DNA of 64,000 nt, from NCBI GenBank assembly GCA_019115745.1, contig DXDA01000074.1, positions 1 to 64,000 on the forward strand, in the 5' to 3' direction. The position numbers were made by a program, and so were the translations under genes. The notes under the pieces are model-generated. The model was not told where the DNA came from and did not search any database. It worked only from the letters and a program-made list of their open reading frames with translations. Positions 26,201 through 33,216 of this stretch are shown piece after piece (position 1 is the stretch's first letter; every line of letters starts with the position of its first letter). Source of the stretch: Candidatus Alistipes intestinigallinarum (GTDB taxonomy: Bacteria > Bacteroidota > Bacteroidia > Bacteroidales > Rikenellaceae).

Positions 26201-26271
26201 CTTTGCGCGAAGGCGAGCAGCGCTCCCCCCCCCACAATGGCAATTAACGATAGTAGGAAATTTCTTACCAT
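23254..26271 (-). CDS. SusC/RagA-family TonB-dependent transporter (SusC1)
   Basis: The 1005-aa outer-membrane importer has a signal peptide (MVRNFLLSLIAIVGGGALLA, cleaved near FAQ), a CarboxypepD_reg-like domain (about 25-105), a plug with the SusC signature VLKDASATSIYGSRAANGVI (about 205-225) and a 22-strand barrel ending in an aromatic residue (FGCEFTF). The frame is open upstream to 26316, but that start would lie across the -7 element; the ATG at 26271 is chosen. Codons 14-17 contain a run of nine G. The promoter sits inside the invertible segment and reads into this gene in the orientation given. Confidence 0.93.
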   Translation of the reverse strand: MVRNFLLSLIAIVGGGALLAFAQSKQVTGTVTDHNGKPIAGATVVVEGTSTGTTTNSFGAYTISAPANASLVFSFIGMQSQTIPVGTKNVIDVQFAEDATAIDDIIVVGYGTGRKVGTIIGSVDQVKGEKLQDRPTNNVMDAMQGQVPGLQIFSTSGELSNTSTIRLHGMGSISAGNEPLILLDGAPITTGTLLAMAPGDIESINVLKDASATSIYGSRAANGVIYVTSKKGARGQEGATVTLRTQYSLSSPIKPRLKVMNTNQLLDYQAAVYAAAYGEDYNDPAVVADWRSMLIENWGVDENIDVDWFDEIMRENAPMYQVDFGVSGGSQRTSYYFSGSYLDQEGTMPGSDLTRYTFRSNIDTKVTNWLKAGMSLGVGYQKASNATTVESSGGLYSDNPMFASLLIPSYQPATDENGEQLTFLDFYGTENPAISDKWYYKNNNRLQLNGSMFVELTPVKGLTVRSQLSANAFDYRNKSVMSPDFPTATGTNGTGSVAEGFQRSATWTWTNTAEYKFSVADDHHITVLAGQESIYSETEVLRTSVTGVTNSDLLYVSKGTESTVPTYTLSKYAYNSVFGRAEYDFQEKYFIDGSVRYDACSKFGSNNRGATFWSVGAMWNISKEEFLQDNSTISNLSFKISYGTQGNSGIGEYDQYQILTSSSYPYMGSTAWYLSNAGNPSLAWEKQGTLTIGANIELWKKLSLGIEWYRRETTDMLMDKPLALSAGFSSQMSNIGAMRNSGIDVNLNYNIFMNKDWAVNFHANFNYNKNQMVKLWEEGLEKSSMGDGSMMYYVVGKPYTEYYTQEWRGVNPETGEPQWTAADGGVTSDFNEAVEVDLNKSALAPYSGGFGVSASWKGIGLVADFSWVAGNYMVNNNLYFAANTANAFPYNQAEEVLDYWKQPGDNTKYPALIYETQFDSRMIEDASFLRLKNIQLSYTLPSKLLRKTKFIQGLKIYVGARNLWTLTGYNGFDPEVAGYSDAVGAFDTDVYPNSRQWTFGCEFTF
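26225..26233 (-). repeat. Nine-G homopolymer in the susC1 signal-peptide codons
   Basis: The plus strand reads nine C, so the coding strand has nine G encoding Val-Gly-Gly-Gly. The frame is intact with nine; gain or loss of one base would truncate SusC1 almost at the start. Confidence 0.9.
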
Positions 26272-26290
26272 AAGCGTTAATTTTAATTGT

Positions 26291-26311
26291 TTTTTAAAAT
26301 AAAAAGTCCAT
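26291..26311 (-). repeat. Left inverted repeat of the invertible cassette
   Basis: Minus-strand core ATGGACTTTTTATTTTAAAA plus one further A; identical over 21 bases to 28019-28039 in opposite orientation. It lies between the -7 element (2 bp away) and the susC1 ATG (19 bp away), so the transcript should start inside it. Confidence 0.9.
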
Positions 26312-26313
26312 GG

Positions 26314-26345
26314 CAAAGGTATGTAAATGCGAAAAGCTTTACAAA
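26314..26345 (-). promoter_or_regulatory. Consensus promoter reading into susC1, inside the invertible segment
   Basis: Minus strand: TTTG (26342-26345), 20 bp, TACCTTTG (26314-26321), a full match to the Bacteroidota -33/-7 consensus and the best promoter in the window. It is the only consensus promoter found at either end of the cassette. Confidence 0.8.
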
Positions 26346-26525
26346 TAAACGGTTGAAAAAATCAAATCAGGTAATATTATTGCTCGTTTGGCGAGAAATG
26401 TGTTACATTTTGACGGTAATTAAAAAAATTAGATTACAATTTAAAACCGGTATTTTGGGCGATTTTTGGCCCGATTTTCAGATTCCGCTTTCGACAGGCG
26501 CAAAAAACACCCCGCTCCGCACGTT

Positions 26526-27770
26526 TCAGCACTCCTGCAGTACCCGATATACATCCGAATACAGGCTGTCGATTTTCTTCGAAAGAAGCGTCATCTCCTT
26601 TTCGAGTTTCGAATGGGTGATTTTCGCGTAAATCTGGGTCGTCCGCACGCTCTTATGTCCCAGCAGTTCGCTGATGGTCTCGATCGCCACCCCCTGCGAA
26701 AGCGTAATCGTCGTGGCGAACGTATGACGCGCGGCGTGAAATGTGATCCGCCGGGTAATGCCGGCCATCGTCATCAACCGTTCGAGACAGGAATTGCACC
26801 AACCGTTAGTCGGCAGGTCAAATATCCGGGCGTTGCATTCCGGAGTGAGATATTTCCGGATGATCGCATGGGCAACCCCGAACAACCGGATATGAACCGG
26901 CGATCCGGTCTTTTGACGAAACGTGTTGATCCACAGTTGGTCATGCTCTTTCTGGATATGCCGGGGCGTCAACTGGCAAAGGTCGATATAGGAGAGGCCC
27001 GTGAAGCAACTGAACAGAAAAGCATCCCGGACCAGTTGGAGCATCGGCGTTGCGGGTGTCAACCGGATAATACCCCGGAGTTCCGCTGCGGAGAGATAAT
27101 TCCGGGCAACGGACTCGTAACACAACTTGTAATCGGAAAACGGATTCCGTTTCATATACCCCTGTTCCCGGGCCAACATGAGAATATGTTTGAGGGCAAT
27201 CATATAGACCCATATCGTATTCTTTTTACAATTGCATTCCAGCGTAACATAACGATGGAAATCCGTCAGGAATTCCCGGTCGATCTCCTTGAAGGAGATG
27301 TCGCTGCGTCCGTAGTGTTTGGGAATGAATTCGGCAAGGTGCTGATATACCGATCTGTATTTGCCGTAAGTCGTTTTGCTGCGAGAGATTCCGACCATTC
27401 GGAAGAATGTATCGTTGTGTCTGCGGAAAAACTCCAGCAGGAAAAGATTCCGACGGTCATTTCCCAGATACCGCTCCTTGATCATGCAGGGAGTGACCAT
27501 TCCCTGTTCGCAGAGCAGCGTATGGTAACAGTGTTCGATGCGATAGTGAATCCGATCGAGATGTTCATTGACGAGCAGGGCCTCGGTACTTCGCCCGACG
27601 GCACGCCCCAATGCAGCATTCCAAAGTTTGAGCGGGACGGATTGCTGGGTGGAAATTTGGGTGCGTTCGCCGTTGAGGGTGATGCGTCCCATGATCGGAA
27701 TGTTCCCGTTGCGCAAGGGTGCGTTTTTTTTGGCGTAGAACAGGATTTTAAACGTGTTTCTCATACTCAT
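26526..27770 (-). CDS. Tyrosine site-specific recombinase of the invertible cassette
   Basis: The 414-aa Bacteroidota-type integrase/invertase has an N-terminal Arm-binding-like region, a SAM-like core-binding domain (about 100-200) and a C-terminal catalytic domain. Visible catalytic residues are HAARH (R348 in HxxR), GHKS (the His/Trp position) and nucleophile Y381 in TTQIYAKI. The first catalytic Arg is replaced by S260 in CFTGLSYIDL, as known for IntDOT of CTnDOT. The gene lies wholly between the 21-bp inverted repeats, with no transposon or conjugation genes nearby, so it is probably the dedicated invertase for this switch. Other tyrosine recombinases in the genome could also act here. 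Confidence 0.92.
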   Translation of the reverse strand: MSMRNTFKILFYAKKNAPLRNGNIPIMGRITLNGERTQISTQQSVPLKLWNAALGRAVGRSTEALLVNEHLDRIHYRIEHCYHTLLCEQGMVTPCMIKERYLGNDRRNLFLLEFFRRHNDTFFRMVGISRSKTTYGKYRSVYQHLAEFIPKHYGRSDISFKEIDREFLTDFHRYVTLECNCKKNTIWVYMIALKHILMLAREQGYMKRNPFSDYKLCYESVARNYLSAAELRGIIRLTPATPMLQLVRDAFLFSCFTGLSYIDLCQLTPRHIQKEHDQLWINTFRQKTGSPVHIRLFGVAHAIIRKYLTPECNARIFDLPTNGWCNSCLERLMTMAGITRRITFHAARHTFATTITLSQGVAIETISELLGHKSVRTTQIYAKITHSKLEKEMTLLSKKIDSLYSDVYRVLQEC

Positions 27771-27793
27771 AACCTACTATCTGTTTCGCACCT

Positions 27794-27801
27794 TAAAGGT
27801 A
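27794..27801 (-). promoter_or_regulatory. -7-like element of the recombinase gene
   Basis: Minus-strand TACCTTTA, one base from TAnnTTTG, 23 bp before the recombinase ATG. No -33 TTTG at standard spacing. It lies inside the invertible segment and would move with the gene, so recombinase expression should not depend on orientation. Confidence 0.4.
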
Positions 27802-28018
27802 ATGTTTAAGTAACGTCCGAATATCCCATTTTCGAATCCAAACGTCTTATTTTATGACGAATGGCCCGTCGTTTCGGGTTACCGGACAGTAACGGAATCC
27901 GGGAATAACCATCTTCTGACCATCCTCGTATTCTCTCAGAATCAACGCATTGCGCATAAGTTTCGAGATTATCGCCCAACCGGTTTATATTCAGCGGGTT
28001 GGGGCGGTGAGACACCGG

Positions 28019-28039
28019 ATGGACTTTTTATTTTAAAAA
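28019..28039 (+). repeat. Right inverted repeat of the invertible cassette
   Basis: Plus-strand copy of the 21-bp repeat, identical to the minus strand of 26291-26311, ending 100 bp before the susC2 ATG. The inner flank (ACACCGG) contains no -7 element, so this end is promoterless in the present orientation. Confidence 0.9.
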
Positions 28040-28077
28040 CTCAACGAAATTACATTTTATCGCATTCAGCTTGCAGG

Positions 28078-28100
28078 GCCCGAATTGTATCTATTCGGGC
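28078..28100 (+). promoter_or_regulatory. Hairpin in the susC2 leader
   Basis: GCCCGAAT (28078-28085) pairs with ATTCGGGC (28093-28100) around a 7-base loop, 40 bp before the susC2 ATG. It would be present in any transcript coming through the right inverted repeat. No T-run follows, so it is more likely a leader structure than a terminator. Confidence 0.5.
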
Positions 28101-28139
28101 GTCGTGGATCCGTACACTCACTTCTAAACCCATTTATGC

Positions 28140-31100
28140 ATGAGAAAATTTTTACTGTTGTTAATCATCATTAACCTGAGCTTGTCGAGTGCTTTTGCAC
28201 AGGTTAAGGTGTCCGGTAGCGTGACCGATTCCGAAGACGGAACTCCCGTCATCGGGGCTACCGTGACTGTGAAGGGGACCTCCAGCGGAACCGTCACCGA
28301 TACGAAAGGTGCATTTACCATTTCGCTGCCTTCTACCCCCGGAACGATCATCGTTTCGTTCCTCGGTTATCAGGAACGGGTGATCGCCGTGTCGAAAGGA
28401 ATGACCCGCGTGGATGTGAAACTCGAAAAATCAACTACGGCAATCGACGATGTCGTCGTGACGGGTTTCAAGAATGCCAAGAAGGAGACTTTTACGGGTT
28501 CCTCGGTCAAAATCAGTGCCGATGATATTGCCATCGCCGGCGTGACCGACGTGAGCCGTATGCTCGAAGGTCAGGTGGCCGGTGTCTCGGTGCAGAACGT
28601 CTCCAGTACGTTCGGCTCGGCTCCCAAAGTCCGTATTCGCGGCGTAACGTCGCTCAGCGGTGAGAACAAACCCCTTTGGGTGGTGGACGGCGTCGTGCTG
28701 GAGGATGTGGTCAACATCTCCAACGACCAGCTTTCGAGCGGCGACCCCACGACCCTGCTCGGATCCTCGGTGGCCGGTATCAATGCTTCGGATATCGAGA
28801 CGTTCGACATCCTGAAGGATGCCGCCGCAACGGCCCTTTACGGTGCCCGCGCCATGAACGGCGTCGTGGTGATCACCACCAAGAAGGGTAAGCAGGGCGC
28901 TCCCCGGATCTCCTATACGGGCAACTTCACGATCCGTACCAAGCCGCGTTATTCGAATTTCGACATTATGAACTCCGCCGACCAGATGGCCGTCTATTCG
29001 GAATTCGAACGGAAGGGCTTGCTGAATCAGGATATTGTCAATACGTCGAATTCGGGTGTCTATGGCTTGATGTACAACGCCATCGCAGCCTACGATCCCG
29101 AGACGGGATTCGGACTGGCCAATACGCGCGAAGCCCGGAATGCCTTCCTGATGCAGTATGCCAAGGCCAATACCGACTGGTTCGATATTCTCTTTACGCA
29201 CAATCTGCTCCAGGAGCACTCGCTGAGTATCTCGACCGGAACCGAAAAGTCGCGGACCTATGCTTCGATCGGTTTCATGAACGATGCCGGATGGTCGATT
29301 GCCGATAACGTGAGCCGCTATACGCTCAACTTCCGGAACGACTACGACATCAGTCGCAAAATTTCGGTCGGCTTCCAGGCCGTAGCATCGTTGCGTCAGC
29401 AGGAGGCTCCGGGCTCCTATCAGCGTTCGATCGATGTGGTGAGCGGCGAATGGTCGCGCGATTTCGACATCAACCCCTTCAGCTATGCGCTCAATACGAG
29501 CCGCACGGTCCGCCCCTACGACAACGACGGCAATCTGGAGTACGTGACGATGAACTACGCACCGTTCAACATCCTCAAAGAGCTGCAGGAGAACAAGATC
29601 CAGCTCAATGTGATGGATGCCAAACTGCAGGGACAGTTCGACTACAACATCGTCAAGGGGCTCCGGTTCAATTTTACGGGGATGCTCCGCTACGTCAAGA
29701 GCGACCAGCTCCATCGGATCACCGAGGAGTCGAACGTTGCGGGCGCCTACCGGGCCGACGGCAACTCGACGATCCGGGAACGGAACCGCTACCTGTGGAC
29801 CAATCCGGACGATCCGAATGCCGAACCGGTGTCGGTGATGGAGCAGGGCGGTTTCTACAATACGACCAACAACACGATGCTCAATTACGAGGTACGGGCC
29901 TCGTTTGCCTACAACAAGGTTTGGAACAACGCCCGGACGCATGAACTGAGTATCCTGGCCGGTACGCAGATCAAGTATCTGGAACGTGACGAGGAGACGG
30001 CGATCCAGGCCGGCTATCAGTACAACATGGGCGGTGTGGTCTTCAACAACCCGCTGTTCTATCGCATGATGAACGACCGCCAGTTGGATCTCTTCACGGC
30101 GACGACCTATCAGGACCGTTTCGTGGCGTTCTATGCCAATGCCGACTACGCCTTCGACCGGAAATACTCCGTTTCGGCGACGGTGCGCTACGACGGCAGC
30201 AATGCCTTGGGCTCGAATTCGAGTGCACGCTGGCTGCCTACGTGGAACTTCGGTGCCAAATGGAACCTGCAGAACGAACCCTTCCTGGAGGATGTGGAGT
30301 GGCTTGATGTGCTGAGTGCGCGTCTGAGCTACGGTCTGACGGCCAGTATGCCCAATGCGTCGAATGCCGCAGCCGTCTATTACAGCTCCCAGGTCTACCG
30401 CCCGGGATGGACCGAAAACCAGATCAGCATCGATGCCCTGGCCAACTCCGAACTGACGTGGGAGAAGAGTTATCAGTTCAATGCGGGCTTCGACCTCACG
30501 CTCTTCGACAACCGGTTCAACTTCTCGATCGACTATTTCAACCGGCAGGGCTTCGACCTGATCGCCTATATCAAGACCTCGGGAATCGGCGGCCAGACCT
30601 GGAAACTGGCCAACTATGCCGACCTCGATTCGCACGGTGTGGATATCACGCTGGGCGGAACGCTCATCCGGACGAAGAACGTGACCTGGACGGCGAACTT
30701 CACGTTCGGATACTCGGAGAACACGATCAAGAATGCCAAGGACAAACCGTCGGTTTACGACCTGGTGAAGAGCGAAGGCGGCAACAAGGAGGGCTATCCG
30801 GTGAACAGCCTCTTCTCGATTCCCTTTACGCGGCTGGATCCCCAGACGGGTATTCCGTTGTTCATCAACGCCGAAGGCGAGGAGAGCCAGGATGTCAACA
30901 TGCAGGGAACGGAGACCGATTTCCTGAAGTATGAAGGTTCGGTGGATCCGAAGTATACGGGCGGTTTCAATACGTCGGTGCGATTCAAGAACTTCACGTT
31001 CAACGCCTTCTTTACCTATCAGGCCGGGAACAAGATCCGTCTGACGCCCGCCTACAATGCGCAGTACAGCGATCTGGACGCCATGTCGAACGAATTCAAG

Positions 31101-31457
31101 AACCGGTTCCTGATGACGGGCGACAACATCTCGCCGTCGATTTCGGACTGGGTTCACCAGTCGATTTCGCTCGATCAGGGCTATCCTTACGTCAACTACA
31201 ACTATTCGACGGCCCGGGTCGTGAAGGGCGATTTCATTCGGCTGAAGACCATTTCGCTCAATTACGATTTCTCTCCGGCGTGGGTCAGCAAGAGCCGTTT
31301 CTTCCGGACTGCAAGTCTGCGCCTGACGGTCAAGGACCCGTGGTTGATCTATGCGGACAAGGCGCTGAAGGGGCAGGATCCCGAGTTCTTTAATACGGGA
31401 GGTGTGGCCATGCCTACCACGACGCAGTTTACGCTTTCGCTGAACCTCGGATTCTAA
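28140..31457 (+). CDS. SusC/RagA-family TonB-dependent transporter (SusC2)
   Basis: The 1105-aa outer-membrane importer has a signal peptide (MRKFLLLLIIINLSLSSAFA), a CarboxypepD_reg-like domain (about 24-105), a plug with ILKDAAATALYGARAMNGVV (about 222-241) and a barrel ending in FTLSLNLGF. Sequence is clearly different from SusC1. It begins the operon susC2-susD2-metallohydrolase-DUF4302. No consensus promoter lies between it and the right inverted repeat, so in this orientation it is predicted to be silent or weakly expressed. Confidence 0.94.
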   Translation: MRKFLLLLIIINLSLSSAFAQVKVSGSVTDSEDGTPVIGATVTVKGTSSGTVTDTKGAFTISLPSTPGTIIVSFLGYQERVIAVSKGMTRVDVKLEKSTTAIDDVVVTGFKNAKKETFTGSSVKISADDIAIAGVTDVSRMLEGQVAGVSVQNVSSTFGSAPKVRIRGVTSLSGENKPLWVVDGVVLEDVVNISNDQLSSGDPTTLLGSSVAGINASDIETFDILKDAAATALYGARAMNGVVVITTKKGKQGAPRISYTGNFTIRTKPRYSNFDIMNSADQMAVYSEFERKGLLNQDIVNTSNSGVYGLMYNAIAAYDPETGFGLANTREARNAFLMQYAKANTDWFDILFTHNLLQEHSLSISTGTEKSRTYASIGFMNDAGWSIADNVSRYTLNFRNDYDISRKISVGFQAVASLRQQEAPGSYQRSIDVVSGEWSRDFDINPFSYALNTSRTVRPYDNDGNLEYVTMNYAPFNILKELQENKIQLNVMDAKLQGQFDYNIVKGLRFNFTGMLRYVKSDQLHRITEESNVAGAYRADGNSTIRERNRYLWTNPDDPNAEPVSVMEQGGFYNTTNNTMLNYEVRASFAYNKVWNNARTHELSILAGTQIKYLERDEETAIQAGYQYNMGGVVFNNPLFYRMMNDRQLDLFTATTYQDRFVAFYANADYAFDRKYSVSATVRYDGSNALGSNSSARWLPTWNFGAKWNLQNEPFLEDVEWLDVLSARLSYGLTASMPNASNAAAVYYSSQVYRPGWTENQISIDALANSELTWEKSYQFNAGFDLTLFDNRFNFSIDYFNRQGFDLIAYIKTSGIGGQTWKLANYADLDSHGVDITLGGTLIRTKNVTWTANFTFGYSENTIKNAKDKPSVYDLVKSEGGNKEGYPVNSLFSIPFTRLDPQTGIPLFINAEGEESQDVNMQGTETDFLKYEGSVDPKYTGGFNTSVRFKNFTFNAFFTYQAGNKIRLTPAYNAQYSDLDAMSNEFKNRFLMTGDNISPSISDWVHQSISLDQGYPYVNYNYSTARVVKGDFIRLKTISLNYDFSPAWVSKSRFFRTASLRLTVKDPWLIYADKALKGQDPEFFNTGGVAMPTTTQFTLSLNLGF

Positions 31458-31486
31458 ATGATTATTGAACCAACAAAGAGACAGTT

Positions 31487-33187
31487 ATGAGAAAATTGAT
31501 AGCAGGGTTGTCGGTTGTTTTCATGGTGGGTTTGTTCGCCTCTTGCAACAAATTCCTCGATGAGATGCCCGATAACCGGACACAGATAGACAATTTGGAG
31601 AAGGTCAAGGCTTTGCTTGTGACGGCCTATCCGGCGAAATGCTATGCGACGTGGCTCGAACCCCGCTGCGACGGGATGGCTGACCACGGGGCAACCCTTG
31701 ACGGCACGCAGCCGAGCGCGAGCTTCGCATTCATTTATACGGCTTACCGATGGGACGAATATCCCAGCATGGAGAACGACGATGATGCCGAAGCCTATTG
31801 GACGGCCTGCTACGGGGCGATTGCCGCGGCCAATCATGCCCTGGAGGCCCTCGACGAATTGGGACACCCGAAGGGCAGCGAACCCTACCGTGCCGAGGCA
31901 CTGCTTTGCCGGGCTTATGCGCACTTCTGCCTGCTGACGCTCTTCACGGACTTCTTCGACGAGGCAAACCGCGGAACCAATCCCGGTATTCCCTATGTGA
32001 CCGAGCCGGAGGATGTGATCAACAAGCAGTACGACCGGGAGACGGTTGCGGCGACGCTGGCCAAGGTAAAGGACGATCTGGCCGAAGGCCTGAAGGGAGT
32101 GGGTACGGCTTCGGATTTCGTGCAGCCGAAGTTCCATTTTACGCTCGATGCGGCCCGGATGCTGGCCCTGCGTATCGCCCTCTTCGAACGGGACTACCCC
32201 TCGGTAATCTCCTATGCCTCGCAGTTGATTCCGCAGCCGACGAATTTCGTCAATATCGTGGATCAGCAGCAGCAGCCCCTGCTCAATGCCGACGGCTCGG
32301 AGGTCAAGATCCCGCATCCCAACGATTTCGCATCGCTGTTCTGCGTGAGCAACCTGTTCGACTGGCGAGCTGCGAATAGTGCGTATTCGGGGTCGACGGA
32401 GTTCCAGTTGGCCTTCTGCAATGCCAACAATGCGAACATCATTTTGGCCGGGGAACCCTATTCGCTGCTCAACAGAACCTCGATGTCGACGGCCTATACC
32501 CGTTATACGCACGGAGGCAAGGAGTTCAATGCGATTCTGGGAGCGAACGCGTCGGGCGTGAACTGGTACATGCCGATTTTCGGATTCAATGGCGCACCGG
32601 CGGATGCTCCGGGATTCCTTCCCAAGATTTATGAGGATTTCAAGGTCACCAACATCAATGCCAATACGGGCCAGCCGTATGTCCGGTTTGCCCTGTTCCG
32701 GCTGGAGGAGGCGTTGCTTGCCCGTGCCGAGGCCTATGCCATGACGGGTGAATACGACAAGGCGCTGGCCGATTTGACGATGTTCTCCCAGCGGCGGGTC
32801 CAGAGCGAAAATATCGTTCAGTATTACTATTCGCGCGACAAGGTCGTCGACTATTACACCGATATTCTGACGTTGTCGGATCACTACATGAATTCCAATT
32901 TCAATGCGGGGCGCTTCTCGGCCGCTCTTTCGACCTACGAGGGCAAACTGCAGCGGGGACTGGTGTTGGCCGTACTCGATGCCCGCCGCATGGAGTATAT
33001 TTACGAAGGAATGCGCTGGTTCGATATTCTGCGTTGGAACATTCCGGTTACGCACACGATGCTTTCGGGTGAGAGCAGCACGCTGACGCCCGACGACGAC
33101 CGTCGTGTGATTCAGATTCCGGAGACCGCTTCGCTTTCGGGCCTTGAGAAGAATTCTTACGACCATATTCCGCAGCCCTGGAGTTAG
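31487..33187 (+). CDS. SusD/RagB-family outer-membrane lipoprotein (SusD2)
   Basis: The 566-aa surface lipoprotein has lipobox Cys at residue 20 (GLFASC), followed by NKFLDEMPDNRTQID, a common SusD mature start. TPR-like helices and a C-terminal SusD signature (DARRMEYIYEGMRWFDILRW, about 500) are present. It is the predicted ligand-binding partner of SusC2 (29 bp downstream of it). Confidence 0.94.
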   Translation: MRKLIAGLSVVFMVGLFASCNKFLDEMPDNRTQIDNLEKVKALLVTAYPAKCYATWLEPRCDGMADHGATLDGTQPSASFAFIYTAYRWDEYPSMENDDDAEAYWTACYGAIAAANHALEALDELGHPKGSEPYRAEALLCRAYAHFCLLTLFTDFFDEANRGTNPGIPYVTEPEDVINKQYDRETVAATLAKVKDDLAEGLKGVGTASDFVQPKFHFTLDAARMLALRIALFERDYPSVISYASQLIPQPTNFVNIVDQQQQPLLNADGSEVKIPHPNDFASLFCVSNLFDWRAANSAYSGSTEFQLAFCNANNANIILAGEPYSLLNRTSMSTAYTRYTHGGKEFNAILGANASGVNWYMPIFGFNGAPADAPGFLPKIYEDFKVTNINANTGQPYVRFALFRLEEALLARAEAYAMTGEYDKALADLTMFSQRRVQSENIVQYYYSRDKVVDYYTDILTLSDHYMNSNFNAGRFSAALSTYEGKLQRGLVLAVLDARRMEYIYEGMRWFDILRWNIPVTHTMLSGESSTLTPDDDRRVIQIPETASLSGLEKNSYDHIPQPWS

Positions 33188-33216
33188 TCATGACAGAAAA
33201 AGCAAAAAGAAAGAGT

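Larger units (their letters stand above)
26278..28052. mobile_element. Predicted invertible promoter cassette encoding its own tyrosine recombinase
   Basis: A perfect 21-bp inverted repeat (26291-26311 and 28019-28039), extending imperfectly to 34 bp with 28 matches, bounds 1707 bp that contain the recombinase gene and one outward promoter next to the left repeat. The repeats lie just upstream of two divergently pointing susC genes. Inversion would move the promoter from susC1 to susC2. The geometry resembles the Salmonella Hin switch, but with a tyrosine recombinase; inversion itself is not observed here. Confidence 0.75.
27771..28139. other. Spacer between recombinase and susC2 (369 bp)
   Basis: It holds a -7-like element for the recombinase, a 69-codon minus-strand frame with a GTG start (27806-28015) of unknown reality, the right inverted repeat (28019-28039) and the susC2 leader with a hairpin. 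No TAnnTTTG promoter pointing to susC2 was found. Confidence 0.7.

Noticed and set aside
26272..26316. 15-residue N-terminal extension of SusC1
   Set aside because: Would begin at the -7 element and lie upstream of the expected transcription start; the signal peptide starts at 26271.
26278..28052. Inverted-repeat-bounded segment as an insertion sequence
   Set aside because: The enzyme is a tyrosine recombinase, not a DDE transposase, no short target duplication was seen, and the repeats sit precisely between a promoter and two divergent susC genes; an inversion cassette fits better.
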